DNA of 46,760 bases from an uncultured Saprospirales bacterium (GTDB taxonomy: Bacteria > Bacteroidota > Bacteroidia > Chitinophagales > Saprospiraceae): the NCBI GenBank assembly GCA_937864265.1, contig CALMIR010000074.1, positions 1 through 46,760 of the forward strand, in the 5' to 3' direction. A model generated the notes under the pieces. That model was given only the letters and a program-made list of their open reading frames with translations, did not search any database and was not told the origin of the DNA. Positions 1 through 7,774 of this stretch are shown piece after piece. The position numbers and the translations under genes are program-made. Numbering within the stretch: the first letter of the stretch is position 1; every line of letters starts with the position of its first letter.

Positions 1-2
1 AT

Positions 3-2141
3 GGTGAAATAAACATAGGCGGCAACCCCCTCAGCACCCCGCCCCTGGAAATTGTGCAGCAAGGCAATGCAGCTATTATCCGCTATTTTGAAGAAAAGGC
101 AAGGCTCGAAAAAGCACCCGATGCACAACCTGCCCTGATAAAAGTGCGGGAAGCCAAAGTGCTGCTCGTCGGGCAGGGCAAGTCGGGCAAGACGACCCTG
201 CGCCGTAAGCTGGAAGACCCCGACGCAGCGATGCCCGAGCCAGGAGATAGCACAAGAGGCATCGAAATCACCCGGCTCGACGAGCGCATGCCGCACACGG
301 GCGATGCCCTCCGCCTCAATCTCTGGGATTTTGGTGGACAAGACATCCAACATTACGCCCATCAGTTTTTCCTCACGGGCAGCTCGCTCTACGTACTGGT
401 CACGAACGAGCGCATACAGGACGGCGTACACCTGCCTTATTGGCTCAACATCATAGAGCTATTGGGTAAAAAAAGCCCCGTAGTGATCGTCCAAAATATG
501 GATGGTGGGCATTGCCAGCCACTCAAGGACGAGGCAGCCATCCGTGCCCGCTTTGCCAATGTCCATAACCGCACCTTTCAGTCAGATTTTTCCAAAGCCA
601 AAATCGAGCCGGCCTTTTCAGCCCTGCGAAAAAAAATCGTGGAACTTGCCGCCGAACTGCCGCACATCGAACGGGAGTACCTGCGCTCCTTCAATGACTT
701 ACGCCAAAAACTCGAAGCCGAAGCGGTGCACCCAACCCACTACCTGCGCTGGGATGACTATCTAGCACTTATGCCCGAACTTGGAGAAGACCTGATGCGC
801 GATTACGCCAATGCACTGACTTTCCTCGGTGTTTGTCAGTATTTCCCCCATGATGCCCTGTTGTCGCAGTACGTCTTTTTGCGCCCCAAGTGGCTGATTG
901 ATGCGCTGTTCGAATTGTTGCTCCACTCGCACTTTGAAAAAACAAGGGGTACTTTTGCAGAAAGCGACACTTTCCACATCTGGCAGGGCGAAGCATATCG
1001 GGGTATGCATGCCCTGTTGGTGCGCATGATGAAAGAATTTGAGCTGTGTTACCTGGTAGCCGACAATGAGGAAAAGTACATCGTGCCGCAGCGGTTGCCC
1101 GGAGAAAACAAAAGTTACGGCTGGAATTCCACGGGCGATGTTCCAGTGCAGTACCGCTACAAGTTTATGCCCAAAGGTATCCTCACTCGCCTGATTTGCC
1201 GCCTGCACCCCCGCATCGAAAAAGACAGTGTACTCGGACAGCGGGTCTGGAACGACGCTGTTATTTTCACCCTGCCCGATGGAAAAGGTCGGGTGTTCGC
1301 CAGGGAGGTTTATAGCGAAAACATCATTGAACTCCGGGCTGAGGTTATCAAACACGCCGAGATGCTCAACGAAGTCATCCGAAAAATGGACGACATCAAC
1401 GCCGATACGAAATACGATAATCTACAAGTGGAAAAGATGGTGCCTTGCCCCTGTGCCGAGTGCGCCATAGCCGAGTCGCCGGGCTTCCACGAATTCGACG
1501 CTTTGCAGAAACGCATCGAAAAAGGCAAGCCCACTTCTGAATGTAAAAGAAGCGGGGAAGACGTGCCGATTGACGAAATTTTTGGCAAATCGGGGGTAAC
1601 TAAACCAAAGCGACATCGGGATGAATTGGCAAACCCATTTGAAACGAGACCAAGCGTCCCCAAGCCCCTTAAAGCCTTCTTCTCCTACTCTAAACAAGAC
1701 TATGAAAACTACCTCGCCCCCCTGCTGGACTACCTCAATCCACTGGTAAAGAGCCGCCTATTCGCTCCCTGGCACAACCGCCAAATCCTGCCCGGCGAGG
1801 ACTGGGACGACCGCATTCAAGCCGAGATCGAACAGGCGGATATAATTTTCCTACTCGTGAGTACCCACTCCCTGAATACAGATTACATTTGGAATGTAGA
1901 AATCGAAGCCGCCATGCGGCGGCACGAGGCAGGTACGGCGAAGGTTGTCCCCATTATTTTGTCCAAATGCCTTTGGGAGGAAACAGATCAGGAGGGCAAT
2001 TACATTTTTCCACCCGCTAAGCTGAATGCCTTGCCCACCAAAGGCAAACCCGTCAGCGAGTGGTCTAGCAGGGAAGACGCCTGGGACGAAGTGTCAAAGG
2101 GGGTGAAGGAGCTTTGCAAGCAAATATCTGCCCAGCTTTGA
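3..2141 (+). CDS. ROCO-family protein (LRR end - Roc GTPase - COR - TIR), 5' partial
   Basis: A GTP-binding scaffold of the ROCO type fused to a TIR domain. The frame is open to the left edge: the 17 codons before the GTG at 54 read as the end of a leucine-rich repeat plus the usual LRR-to-Roc linker (GNPLSTPPLEIV), so the gene starts outside the window. Roc shows a P-loop GQGKSGKT (171-194), switch II WDFGGQD (324-344) and a degenerate G4 motif QNMD (492-503). The COR region follows and contains a CxCxxC cluster (1446-1463) with a further Cys near 1540, possibly zinc-binding. TIR starts at about 1671 (KAFFSYS). A glutamate at 1899-1901 sits where TIR NADases carry the catalytic Glu. Known family role: bacterial TIR proteins often cleave NAD in defence. 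Its role here is inferred. The neighbouring Uma2 and IS200 relic suggest accessory DNA. Confidence 0.88.
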   Translation, partial: GEINIGGNPLSTPPLEIVQQGNAAIIRYFEEKARLEKAPDAQPALIKVREAKVLLVGQGKSGKTTLRRKLEDPDAAMPEPGDSTRGIEITRLDERMPHTGDALRLNLWDFGGQDIQHYAHQFFLTGSSLYVLVTNERIQDGVHLPYWLNIIELLGKKSPVVIVQNMDGGHCQPLKDEAAIRARFANVHNRTFQSDFSKAKIEPAFSALRKKIVELAAELPHIEREYLRSFNDLRQKLEAEAVHPTHYLRWDDYLALMPELGEDLMRDYANALTFLGVCQYFPHDALLSQYVFLRPKWLIDALFELLLHSHFEKTRGTFAESDTFHIWQGEAYRGMHALLVRMMKEFELCYLVADNEEKYIVPQRLPGENKSYGWNSTGDVPVQYRYKFMPKGILTRLICRLHPRIEKDSVLGQRVWNDAVIFTLPDGKGRVFAREVYSENIIELRAEVIKHAEMLNEVIRKMDDINADTKYDNLQVEKMVPCPCAECAIAESPGFHEFDALQKRIEKGKPTSECKRSGEDVPIDEIFGKSGVTKPKRHRDELANPFETRPSVPKPLKAFFSYSKQDYENYLAPLLDYLNPLVKSRLFAPWHNRQILPGEDWDDRIQAEIEQADIIFLLVSTHSLNTDYIWNVEIEAAMRRHEAGTAKVVPIILSKCLWEETDQEGNYIFPPAKLNALPTKGKPVSEWSSREDAWDEVSKGVKELCKQISAQL

Positions 2142-2208
2142 GCTACATAGACACTTTGTAATAGGTGTTTTTCTGCTTTCCTATACCACCTTGCGTCATA
2201 AAATTGCT

Positions 2209-2216
2209 TATATTTG
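2209..2216 (+). promoter_or_regulatory. Bacteroidota -7 promoter element (TATATTTG)
   Basis: Perfect match to TAnnTTTG, 20 bases before the ATG of the Uma2-family gene and 68 bases after the ROCO stop. It suggests that the Uma2 gene has its own promoter. No convincing -33 box at normal spacing is visible. Confidence 0.5.
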
Positions 2217-2235
2217 TTAAAGAATCTCCATACTC

Positions 2236-2901
2236 ATGAGCATCTCTGTCTTATCCGCTAAGTTGCTAAAGTATCCTTACCTTCCGTTGATACTGGCAAG
2301 GGTCAGCCGTCAGTTGGAGGAAGAGGCCACCCGTCGCCAAGCCTTCCGCGAGTGGCTGGATAAGGACAAGAAAGCCGAGTTTATCAATGGGGAGGTGGTT
2401 ATGCACTCACCTGTGAAGCAGATTCACCTTAGAATTTCTAGGAATCTAGCCTTACTCTTGGATATACACGTGCGAAAACACAAGTTGGGTGTCATCATGG
2501 TCGAGAAGGCACTCATCGCCCTGACGCGCAACGACTACGAACCCGATTTGGCCTTCTTCCGGCAGGAGGTAGCCAATACCTTTCAGGACGACCAGATGCT
2601 TTTTCCTGCCCCTGATTTCGTGGTAGAAATCCTCTCCAAGTCAACCGCCAATTACGACCGGGGCATCAAGCTGACCGATTACGCAGCCCACGGCGTGCGC
2701 GAGTATTGGATCATCGACCCCAGCCGTGAAGTCGTGGAACAGTACCTCCGTGTGGGGGAAGACGAGGCTTTCATGCCCCCCAGTAAGCTGCACATCGGCC
2801 ACACCCTCAGCAGTAAGGCCATCGCGGGTTTCGAGATTCCGGTAGAAGCCATCTTCCAGGATGGTGCCTGTGAGGAGGCATTGAAGTTGTTGTTGGGGTA
2901 A
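2236..2901 (+). CDS. Uma2-family (DUF820) PD-(D/E)XK endonuclease-like protein
   Basis: 221 aa, a normal length for Uma2/DUF820, a restriction-endonuclease-fold family that is abundant in cyanobacteria and Bacteroidota and poorly characterised. The core is visible: EPDLAFF with D104, then PDFVVEILSKST with E131, a Lys at about 145, and the family tail AHGVREYWIIDP. The first 40 residues are a leader before the usual start of the fold. The ATG lies 20 bases after a perfect -7 element. A perfect 24-bp palindrome begins 10 bases after its stop and could serve as its terminator. The biological role of the family is unsettled; nuclease activity is inferred from fold only. Confidence 0.85.
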   Translation: MSISVLSAKLLKYPYLPLILARVSRQLEEEATRRQAFREWLDKDKKAEFINGEVVMHSPVKQIHLRISRNLALLLDIHVRKHKLGVIMVEKALIALTRNDYEPDLAFFRQEVANTFQDDQMLFPAPDFVVEILSKSTANYDRGIKLTDYAAHGVREYWIIDPSREVVEQYLRVGEDEAFMPPSKLHIGHTLSSKAIAGFEIPVEAIFQDGACEEALKLLLG

Positions 2902-2910
2902 AATGGCACT

Positions 2911-2959
2911 CCATTGCTTCGTTGCAAGGGGTTTGAAACCCCTTGCAACGAAGCAATGG
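2911..2959. repeat. Perfect 24-bp inverted repeat (hairpin) upstream of the IS200-like relic
   Basis: The arms 2911-2934 and 2936-2959 are exact reverse complements separated by one base, so the DNA is a 49-bp near-perfect palindrome. It lies between the Uma2 stop and the start of a single-strand-type (HUH) transposase remnant. It may be the left-end hairpin that such transposases recognise, or a REP-like target, or the Uma2 terminator. No second copy is visible on the far side of the transposase. Confidence 0.75.
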
Positions 2960-2978
2960 AACTCAAAAACAAAAAGAT

Positions 2979-3458
2979 ATGGGAAAAACTTACCATGCCC
3001 TTTGGGTACACCTGGTATGAGCCACCAAATACAGGCAGCCACTCATAGTGCCTTCGCTGAAATTACCGCTGTACGACAAAATGCGGGAAATTGCCAAAGA
3101 ACAGGATTTTCACCTCGATTTCATCAATGGCATTGAGGATCATGTACACCTACTCGTGGGGCTAAAATCGACAGATTCTATCCCCAATATCGTCAAGAAC
3201 CTCAAAGGCATCACCCATATTTGGGTGCGGGATAATGAGCTGTCGGAAACCTATTTCCATTGGCAAGACGGCTATGCTGCCATCTCTGTCAGCCCCGACC
3301 GGGTACCAACTGTACGGGGTTATATCCGGAAGCAAGAGGAACACCACAAAAAAGAAACCGTTGAAACGGAATGGGAAACCTTCAAGTCGCAGGCAACGGA
3401 GGCAATGGGGAAAGCCTCAAAACGCCAGCAGCTCGGCATACACCCGATCTACCGGTAA
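2979..3458 (+). pseudogene. IS200/REP-associated HUH tyrosine transposase, broken by in-frame TGA
   Basis: Reading from the ATG at 2979 gives a transposase N-terminus (MGKTYHALWVHLV), then TGA at 3018-3020 where the family has Trp (continuing ATKYRQPLIVPS), then an open frame to 3458 in the same phase. A TGG-to-TGA change explains it. Downstream are the HUH histidines (DHVHLLV), the FHWQDGYAAIS block and the catalytic Tyr region (YIRKQEEHHKKET). These features mark Y1 transposases that move single-stranded DNA. The last 42 bases run into the antisense of the maf 3' end, so the natural C-terminus and right end of the element look lost. A restart at GTG 3048 would lack the first strand of the fold. 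Probably inactive. Confidence 0.85.
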
Positions 3459-3989
3459 GCCCATGATGTTGGTGTGCGTGCCCTCTATTTTATGAATTTT
3501 GCATAAGCCGATCCATTCCTGTATGGCGTAAGCGCCGGCTTTGTCGTATGGCTGGAATTTTTGGATGTAATAGTCAATTTCCGCTGGAGATAGCTCGCCA
3601 ATGTGCACTTTAGACAGGCTGGAAAAGGAAACTTTTTTTTCCGACGACAACAAGCAAACCCCCGTAAACACATCGTGTACCCGCCCCGATAGCTTGCTGA
3701 TGATCCGAAAAGCATCCTCGTAATCCACCGGTTTGCCATAAATGACACCATCCAGGATGACCACACTATCGGCAGCCAGAGCTATCTCGCCTTGTTGAAG
3801 GCTGCTTCTGGCCGCTTCTGCTTTTTTGATGGCCAGGTACTCGGCAACCTCTTCTACGGGCAGCTCTTCGGGATAATCTTCGGGAATGTCCGTAGGGCGC
3901 ACTTCAAACTGAAAACCGGCCTTTTCCAATAAATCCCGGCGGCGCGGGGAGGCCGAAGCCAGTACAATTTTCTTGTGTAAAACCTCCAT
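3417..3989 (-). CDS. maf: Maf-family nucleoside triphosphate pyrophosphatase
   Basis: 190 aa, full length. Maf proteins hydrolyse non-canonical or modified NTPs (and dTTP/UTP in one subfamily) to monophosphates and pyrophosphate; the name comes from septum inhibition on overexpression. Visible motifs: SASPRRRDLL at the N-terminus (substrate loop), ADSVV (catalytic Asp), YGKPVDYEDA, and KAGAYAIQEW near residue 150. The start ATG overlaps the stop of the upstream UbiA gene by one base (TAATG), which indicates translational coupling. Its last 42 bases are overlapped on the opposite strand by the decayed transposase frame; the Maf C-terminus itself looks intact. Confidence 0.93.
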   Translation of the reverse strand: MEVLHKKIVLASASPRRRDLLEKAGFQFEVRPTDIPEDYPEELPVEEVAEYLAIKKAEAARSSLQQGEIALAADSVVILDGVIYGKPVDYEDAFRIISKLSGRVHDVFTGVCLLSSEKKVSFSSLSKVHIGELSPAEIDYYIQKFQPYDKAGAYAIQEWIGLCKIHKIEGTHTNIMGLPVDRVYAELLAF

Positions 3990-4921
3990 TATGATAATAC
4001 TAAAATGAGCAACAATAAGATGCCGCTGAGCATGATGAATTTAGCCAGGTGACTTACTTGGCGAATTTGTTGTTTGTTTTTTGCTCGAATGAGCAGATAA
4101 TTGGCGATGACAAGGGGCAAATAAATGAATCCGATTGCAAAAACGAGGGCTTCCCAACCCCAGCTTTGCTGATTCAACACGAGCATGTAGCTCAAGGTCA
4201 AAGCCAGCAAGAGGGCAAAAGCCATGGCGACCCATTTCGATTTTTCTGCGCCTATCACCAACGGCAGCGTCCTGTAATTACCAACACCATCGCCCTCCAT
4301 GTCTTCAATATCTTTAACAATTTCTCTGAAAACCGTAGAAAGAAAGGCAAATAAGAGATAAAAAACGAACAATTGCTGGATGTACGCCGCGCTTTCAGGT
4401 AGGCGATAGGTCAAGGCCACAAAAGCCTTCCGTTCGGCAAACCAAACAATGCCCGCTACGCCTGCGCAAAAAGCAGCGATCAGCAAATTGCCGATTAAGG
4501 GTTCTTTTTTTAGCCGCAGCGAATACATAAACAGGGCTGCTACGGCAACGGGAAAAATATTGACCAGCGGTAAATTGCGGACATACAAAGCCAGGTACAA
4601 AGCCACCAAAAAGCCGATGAAATTGAGGCAAAAATACATCCAATATACCGTTTGTATCTTAAAGGCCCGGTTGATGATGACTTTATGCGGCTTGTTGATG
4701 AGGTCGATTCTGAAATCGGTCAGGTCATTGATGATATAGCCCCCTGCTGTAATGAGTACCGTTGTCAACACCAGTAAACTGAAGTGCCGGTAATCCAATA
4801 TGGCGCTTAGTTTGGCGGCTTTAAATGCAGGCACAAGCAGGTAGTGGTACAAAAAATATTGGGTGAGTGCTACAATCAACAAGTTGGGCCAGCGAATGAG
4901 TCGGAAAAAGGATTTCAACAT
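3989..4921 (-). CDS. UbiA-family prenyltransferase
   Basis: 310 aa integral membrane protein with about eight to nine hydrophobic segments. The two Asp-rich motifs of UbiA enzymes are present: NDLTDFRIDLINKP (about residues 65-78) and REIVKDIEDMEGD (about 198-210), which bind Mg-diphosphate of an isoprenoid donor. Bacteroidota homologues in this context are often labelled geranylgeranylglycerol-phosphate geranylgeranyltransferase, but the acceptor cannot be read from the sequence. It sits between a KdsC-type phosphatase (9-base gap) and Maf (1-base overlap), so the three genes form a minus-strand operon led by the promoter at 5462-5469. Confidence 0.87.
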   Translation of the reverse strand: MLKSFFRLIRWPNLLIVALTQYFLYHYLLVPAFKAAKLSAILDYRHFSLLVLTTVLITAGGYIINDLTDFRIDLINKPHKVIINRAFKIQTVYWMYFCLNFIGFLVALYLALYVRNLPLVNIFPVAVAALFMYSLRLKKEPLIGNLLIAAFCAGVAGIVWFAERKAFVALTYRLPESAAYIQQLFVFYLLFAFLSTVFREIVKDIEDMEGDGVGNYRTLPLVIGAEKSKWVAMAFALLLALTLSYMLVLNQQSWGWEALVFAIGFIYLPLVIANYLLIRAKNKQQIRQVSHLAKFIMLSGILLLLILVLS

Positions 4922-4930
4922 GGCATTGAA

Positions 4931-5440
4931 TTAATGATTGGGAACTGCCCAGTGCCCATTCAGGCGCAATACTTTTTCGATGACATCCCGAACGCAGCCT
5001 TCTCCACCTTTATAGGGGGAAACGTAGTTGGCAATGCTAAAGATTTCGGGAGCGGAATCAGCGGGACATACTGGCAAGCCTACCCGCCTCATCACCTTAT
5101 AATCGGGCAAGTCGTCGCCCATGTACAAGATATGAGCCGGATCAAAATCGTACTTTTTAACCAGGGATTCAAAAACAGCTATTTTATCGTGTACCCCCAG
5201 GTGAATTTCTTCAATACCCAACTTTTGCAGCCTGGAGCGAACGCCCTCCGAACTGCCGCCACTGATGATACAAATGCGATAGCCCTCGTCAACAGCCCGG
5301 CGAATGGCATAACCGTCCCGCACATTCATACTGCGCAACTGATGCCCTTCTTCCGTCACCAACACCTGATTGTTGGTCAAAACCCCGTCAACGTCAAAAA
5401 AAAAGGTTTTTACCGAGGCAAATTGTTCTAAATGATTCAT
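4931..5440 (-). CDS. kdsC: KdsC-type HAD phosphatase (3-deoxy-D-manno-octulosonate 8-phosphate phosphatase family)
   Basis: 169 aa. HAD subclass IIIA phosphatase; KdsC removes phosphate from KDO-8-P in lipopolysaccharide core synthesis. Motif I FFFDVDGVLT, motif II IISGGSS, a motif III Lys in the HDKIAVFE region and motif IV MGDDLPDYKVM are all seen, with no extra cap domain, as in KdsC. I chose ATG 5440 over an in-frame TTG at 5464 because a perfect -7 promoter element (5462-5469) overlaps the latter, so the longer form could not be translated from that transcript. No kdsA or kdsB is in the window, so the substrate is inferred from family. Confidence 0.87.
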   Translation of the reverse strand: MNHLEQFASVKTFFFDVDGVLTNNQVLVTEEGHQLRSMNVRDGYAIRRAVDEGYRICIISGGSSEGVRSRLQKLGIEEIHLGVHDKIAVFESLVKKYDFDPAHILYMGDDLPDYKVMRRVGLPVCPADSAPEIFSIANYVSPYKGGEGCVRDVIEKVLRLNGHWAVPNH

Positions 5441-5461
5441 TTTCGCTGATGCTGATTCTCG

Positions 5462-5469
5462 CAAAAGTA
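5462..5469 (-). promoter_or_regulatory. -7 promoter element (TACTTTTG) for the kdsC-ubiA-maf operon
   Basis: Perfect TAnnTTTG on the minus strand, 21 bases before ATG 5440. It covers the alternative TTG start and so decides the start of the phosphatase gene. Confidence 0.6.
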
Positions 5470-5535
5470 AGGCAAGCCACGGGGTTCGACTAATTTTAAG
5501 CGCGGTTTTTTTAGGATCAATGCCGGGTAATCACT

Positions 5536-5543
5536 TATTTTAG
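5536..5543 (+). promoter_or_regulatory. Possible -7 element (TATTTTAG) for pepP
   Basis: Seven of eight positions match TAnnTTTG, 18 bases before the pepP ATG. An AAAAAGGAAAA purine stretch just before the ATG may act as ribosome binding site. Confidence 0.35.
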
Positions 5544-5561
5544 GCACAAAAAGGAAAATTT

Positions 5562-6950
5562 ATGTTCCAAGCCACGACTTATAGCAACCGTAGAAAAACC
5601 TTAGCCGAAAAATTGGACAGGGGTTTGCTGCTGTTCCTGGGCAATGAAGACAGCCCAATGAATTATACGGATAACACTTATCGCTTCCGGCAGGACAGCC
5701 AGTTTTTGTACTATTTCGGCATCGACATGCCCCATTTGGCAGGCATCATTGACGTCGATTCTGGAGCAAGTACGCTGTATGGCACTGAGCCCGATATGGA
5801 TCATGTGATCTGGATGGGTGCCCTACCAAGTCTGAAAGAGTTGGCCGCTCAATCCGGCGGAGCCCATACCCGCGATTTTGGGCAATTGGGCGAAGACCTT
5901 GCGGCGGCAATAGCTCAAGGCAGGCCTGTTCATTTCCTGCCGCCCTACCGAGCTGATAATCAGATCCGTCTGAGCAAATGGTTGGGTATTTCACTGGATG
6001 AGTTGAACAGCCGGGCTTCTATTCCCTTGATAAAAGCAGTGGTCAGCATGATGGCCTACAAAAGCCCGGAAGAGGTAGCTGAAATGGAAAAAGCGGTGAA
6101 CATTACGCGCAGCATGCACATCGCAGCCATGAAAGCGACACGCCCCGGCTTCAAAGAATCCGATCTGGCAGGCATCGTCGAGGGGATGGCCATTGCTGCT
6201 GGCGGGCAATTGGCTTATTCTGCCATACTGAGTGTGAACGGGCAAATACTGCACAACCACTACCACGGCAATACCTTACAGGAAGGCAAGTTGGTATTGG
6301 GCGATTTTGGCGCGGAAGCACCTTCCCATTACGCTGGCGATATTACCCGTACCTTTCCAGTGAGCAAAACATTTAGTGCCCGCCAAAAGGACATTTACGA
6401 AATTGTGCTGGAAGCAGAAGTAAAGTCAATTGAAGCCTTGCAGCCGGGCGTGCCTTACCGGGACATTCACCTGGGGGCTGCTACCATCATCGCAACGGGA
6501 CTAAAAAACCTGGGGCTGATGAAAGGTACGATCAGTGATGCCGTGGAGGCTGGGGCGCATGCACTGTTTTTCCCGCACGGGCTAGGACACATGATCGGTC
6601 TGGACGTACACGATATGGAAGGATTGGGTGAAAACTACGTGGGCTATGACGAAGACATCCAACGTAGCACTCAGTTTGGCCTTCGTTCGCTGCGCTTGGG
6701 TCGCCGATTGGAAGCGGGCTTTGTCCTGACCGTAGAGCCGGGCATTTATTTTATTCCGCAGTTAATAGACCTATGGGAAAGTGAAGGCAAATTCAGCGAT
6801 TTCATCAATTACGATGCCCTAAAAGCCTATCGCGATTTCGGCGGCATCCGCATCGAAGACAACGTGTTGGTTACTGCATCTGGTTATCAGGTGTTGGGAC
6901 AACCCATTCCCAAGAAGGTGGACGAGGTGGAGGAGTTGAGGGATGTTTAG
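5562..6950 (+). CDS. pepP: Xaa-Pro aminopeptidase (aminopeptidase P family, M24B)
   Basis: 462 aa. Removes N-terminal residues that precede proline; dinuclear Mn enzyme of the cytoplasm. The N-terminal creatinase-like domain (about 1-170, with RFRQDSQFLYYFG) precedes the pita-bread catalytic domain. Metal ligands can be read in order: LGDFGAE and GDITRTFP (two Asp), HGLGHMIGLDVHD (His), LTVEPGIYF (Glu) and GIRIEDNVLV (Glu). Length and motif order match the family. Single gene between the divergent kdsC operon and a convergent outer-membrane protein gene; the 3' spacer carries REP-like repeats. Confidence 0.95.
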   Translation: MFQATTYSNRRKTLAEKLDRGLLLFLGNEDSPMNYTDNTYRFRQDSQFLYYFGIDMPHLAGIIDVDSGASTLYGTEPDMDHVIWMGALPSLKELAAQSGGAHTRDFGQLGEDLAAAIAQGRPVHFLPPYRADNQIRLSKWLGISLDELNSRASIPLIKAVVSMMAYKSPEEVAEMEKAVNITRSMHIAAMKATRPGFKESDLAGIVEGMAIAAGGQLAYSAILSVNGQILHNHYHGNTLQEGKLVLGDFGAEAPSHYAGDITRTFPVSKTFSARQKDIYEIVLEAEVKSIEALQPGVPYRDIHLGAATIIATGLKNLGLMKGTISDAVEAGAHALFFPHGLGHMIGLDVHDMEGLGENYVGYDEDIQRSTQFGLRSLRLGRRLEAGFVLTVEPGIYFIPQLIDLWESEGKFSDFINYDALKAYRDFGGIRIEDNVLVTASGYQVLGQPIPKKVDEVEELRDV

Positions 6951-7155
6951 GTTTCAGGTTTCTAGTTTTCCTGCCCCCGTCCGATCCCGCTGAGCGTATC
7001 GGCCGCAGCGGGATCATCCCGCCCGGATTGATCCGGTCGGTCGGGCCGGGCGGGCGACTGAAAGGCGGGTGGTTTTTTACCCCGCTGATCCCGCGAAAAA
7101 CGCGGGAAAAGACGAGCAAGTTTCTGGAACTAGGAACTAGAAACTAAATTCAGCC
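6951..7155. repeat. Composite GC-rich palindromic repeat region (REP-like) in a convergent spacer
   Basis: About 205 bases between the convergent pepP and outer-membrane genes. It holds three hairpins: 6983-6991 with 7007-7015 (9 bp perfect), the CCCGCCCGG / CCGGTCGG repeat at 7018-7040, and 7089-7095 with 7101-7107 (7 bp, A5 loop). The outer edges carry a short imperfect inverted repeat: GTTTCTAGTTTTCC near 6957 against GGAACTAGAAAC near 7132. No coding capacity is evident. It may act as a bidirectional terminator or be a small mobile element. Confidence 0.6.
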
Positions 7156-7704
7156 TCAGTTTTCCCAAAACTTCCAATTGAAGCCATCGCCTTTTTTCTT
7201 GTTGCGTTTTTTGGCAGCGCGGTTTTCTTTGGCGGTGCGTTTGTCCAGCACATAGCGGACGGATAGCCCGGTTTGGGTATAAATGGTTTTAGCTCCTCCC
7301 GACAAGTTGATAGAGGGTTTGAAGTCGTAAGAAACGTTCAGGCGAGCTAGTGTGATTTCCAGTCCTCCAATGAAAGTGATGCCGAAAGGGTCGCGGTAAA
7401 GCGCTCCGGTCTCCGTGTTGGTTTCTGAAATCCAGCCCTTGTGCAGGCCGCCGCCGTAATACAAATTGAAGCGCCGGGATATGACCGGGTAATGTTGTTC
7501 TGCCAAAAGGGTGACCATTGCCTCTTCCCGTTGCAAACTGGATTGGATGATGCCTTCCAAGGTTGTTTTAGTGAAAATCCGTTGCTGTACGGTGATGCCC
7601 CAATCGGTACCTAGGCGAAGCCCCAAAGAGGTGTCGTAAGATTGGGCGAATATGCTAGTAAAAGCAGCGGTAGTAAGGGTTAAAAGCAGGCCGATTTTTT
7701 TCAT
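7156..7704 (-). CDS. Secreted, probably outer-membrane beta-barrel-like protein
   Basis: 182 aa. An N-terminal Sec signal peptide is clear (MKKIGLLLTLTTAAFTSIFA, cut before QSYD). The mature part has alternating hydrophobic strands and Gly/aromatic residues (LYYGGGLHKGW, FGITFIGGLEI, LNVSYDFKPSINLSGG), like small Bacteroidota outer-membrane barrels. The last 30 residues are very Lys-rich (AKENRAAKKRNKKKG) and end in WKFWEN, unlike a normal barrel C-terminus. I recognise no specific family. Monocistronic on the minus strand, divergent from the kinase-like gene at 7775. Confidence 0.72.
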   Translation of the reverse strand: MKKIGLLLTLTTAAFTSIFAQSYDTSLGLRLGTDWGITVQQRIFTKTTLEGIIQSSLQREEAMVTLLAEQHYPVISRRFNLYYGGGLHKGWISETNTETGALYRDPFGITFIGGLEITLARLNVSYDFKPSINLSGGAKTIYTQTGLSVRYVLDKRTAKENRAAKKRNKKKGDGFNWKFWEN

Positions 7705-7774
7705 AACCCCATAACGACAATCAATTTCACATTATTCTATTTCCCATTTTATTTTCAAATGAAGCCGAAAAAAA

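Noticed and set aside
54-56. GTG at 54 as the ROCO start codon
   Set aside because: The open frame continues to the left edge and the upstream 17 residues read as the LRR-Roc linker, so the gene begins outside the window.
762-1355. 197-aa minus-strand ORF inside the ROCO gene
   Set aside because: It is the antisense shadow of a strongly recognised ROCO coding region with no family match.
3018-3020. Programmed readthrough or stop-codon reassignment at the transposase TGA
   Set aside because: The Rpn gene is broken by TAG, while hemB, nadD, purB and others end normally at different stops, so decay is simpler than recoding.
4844-5431. 195-aa plus-strand ORF over the kdsC-ubiA junction
   Set aside because: Antisense of two well-supported genes; no conserved domain.
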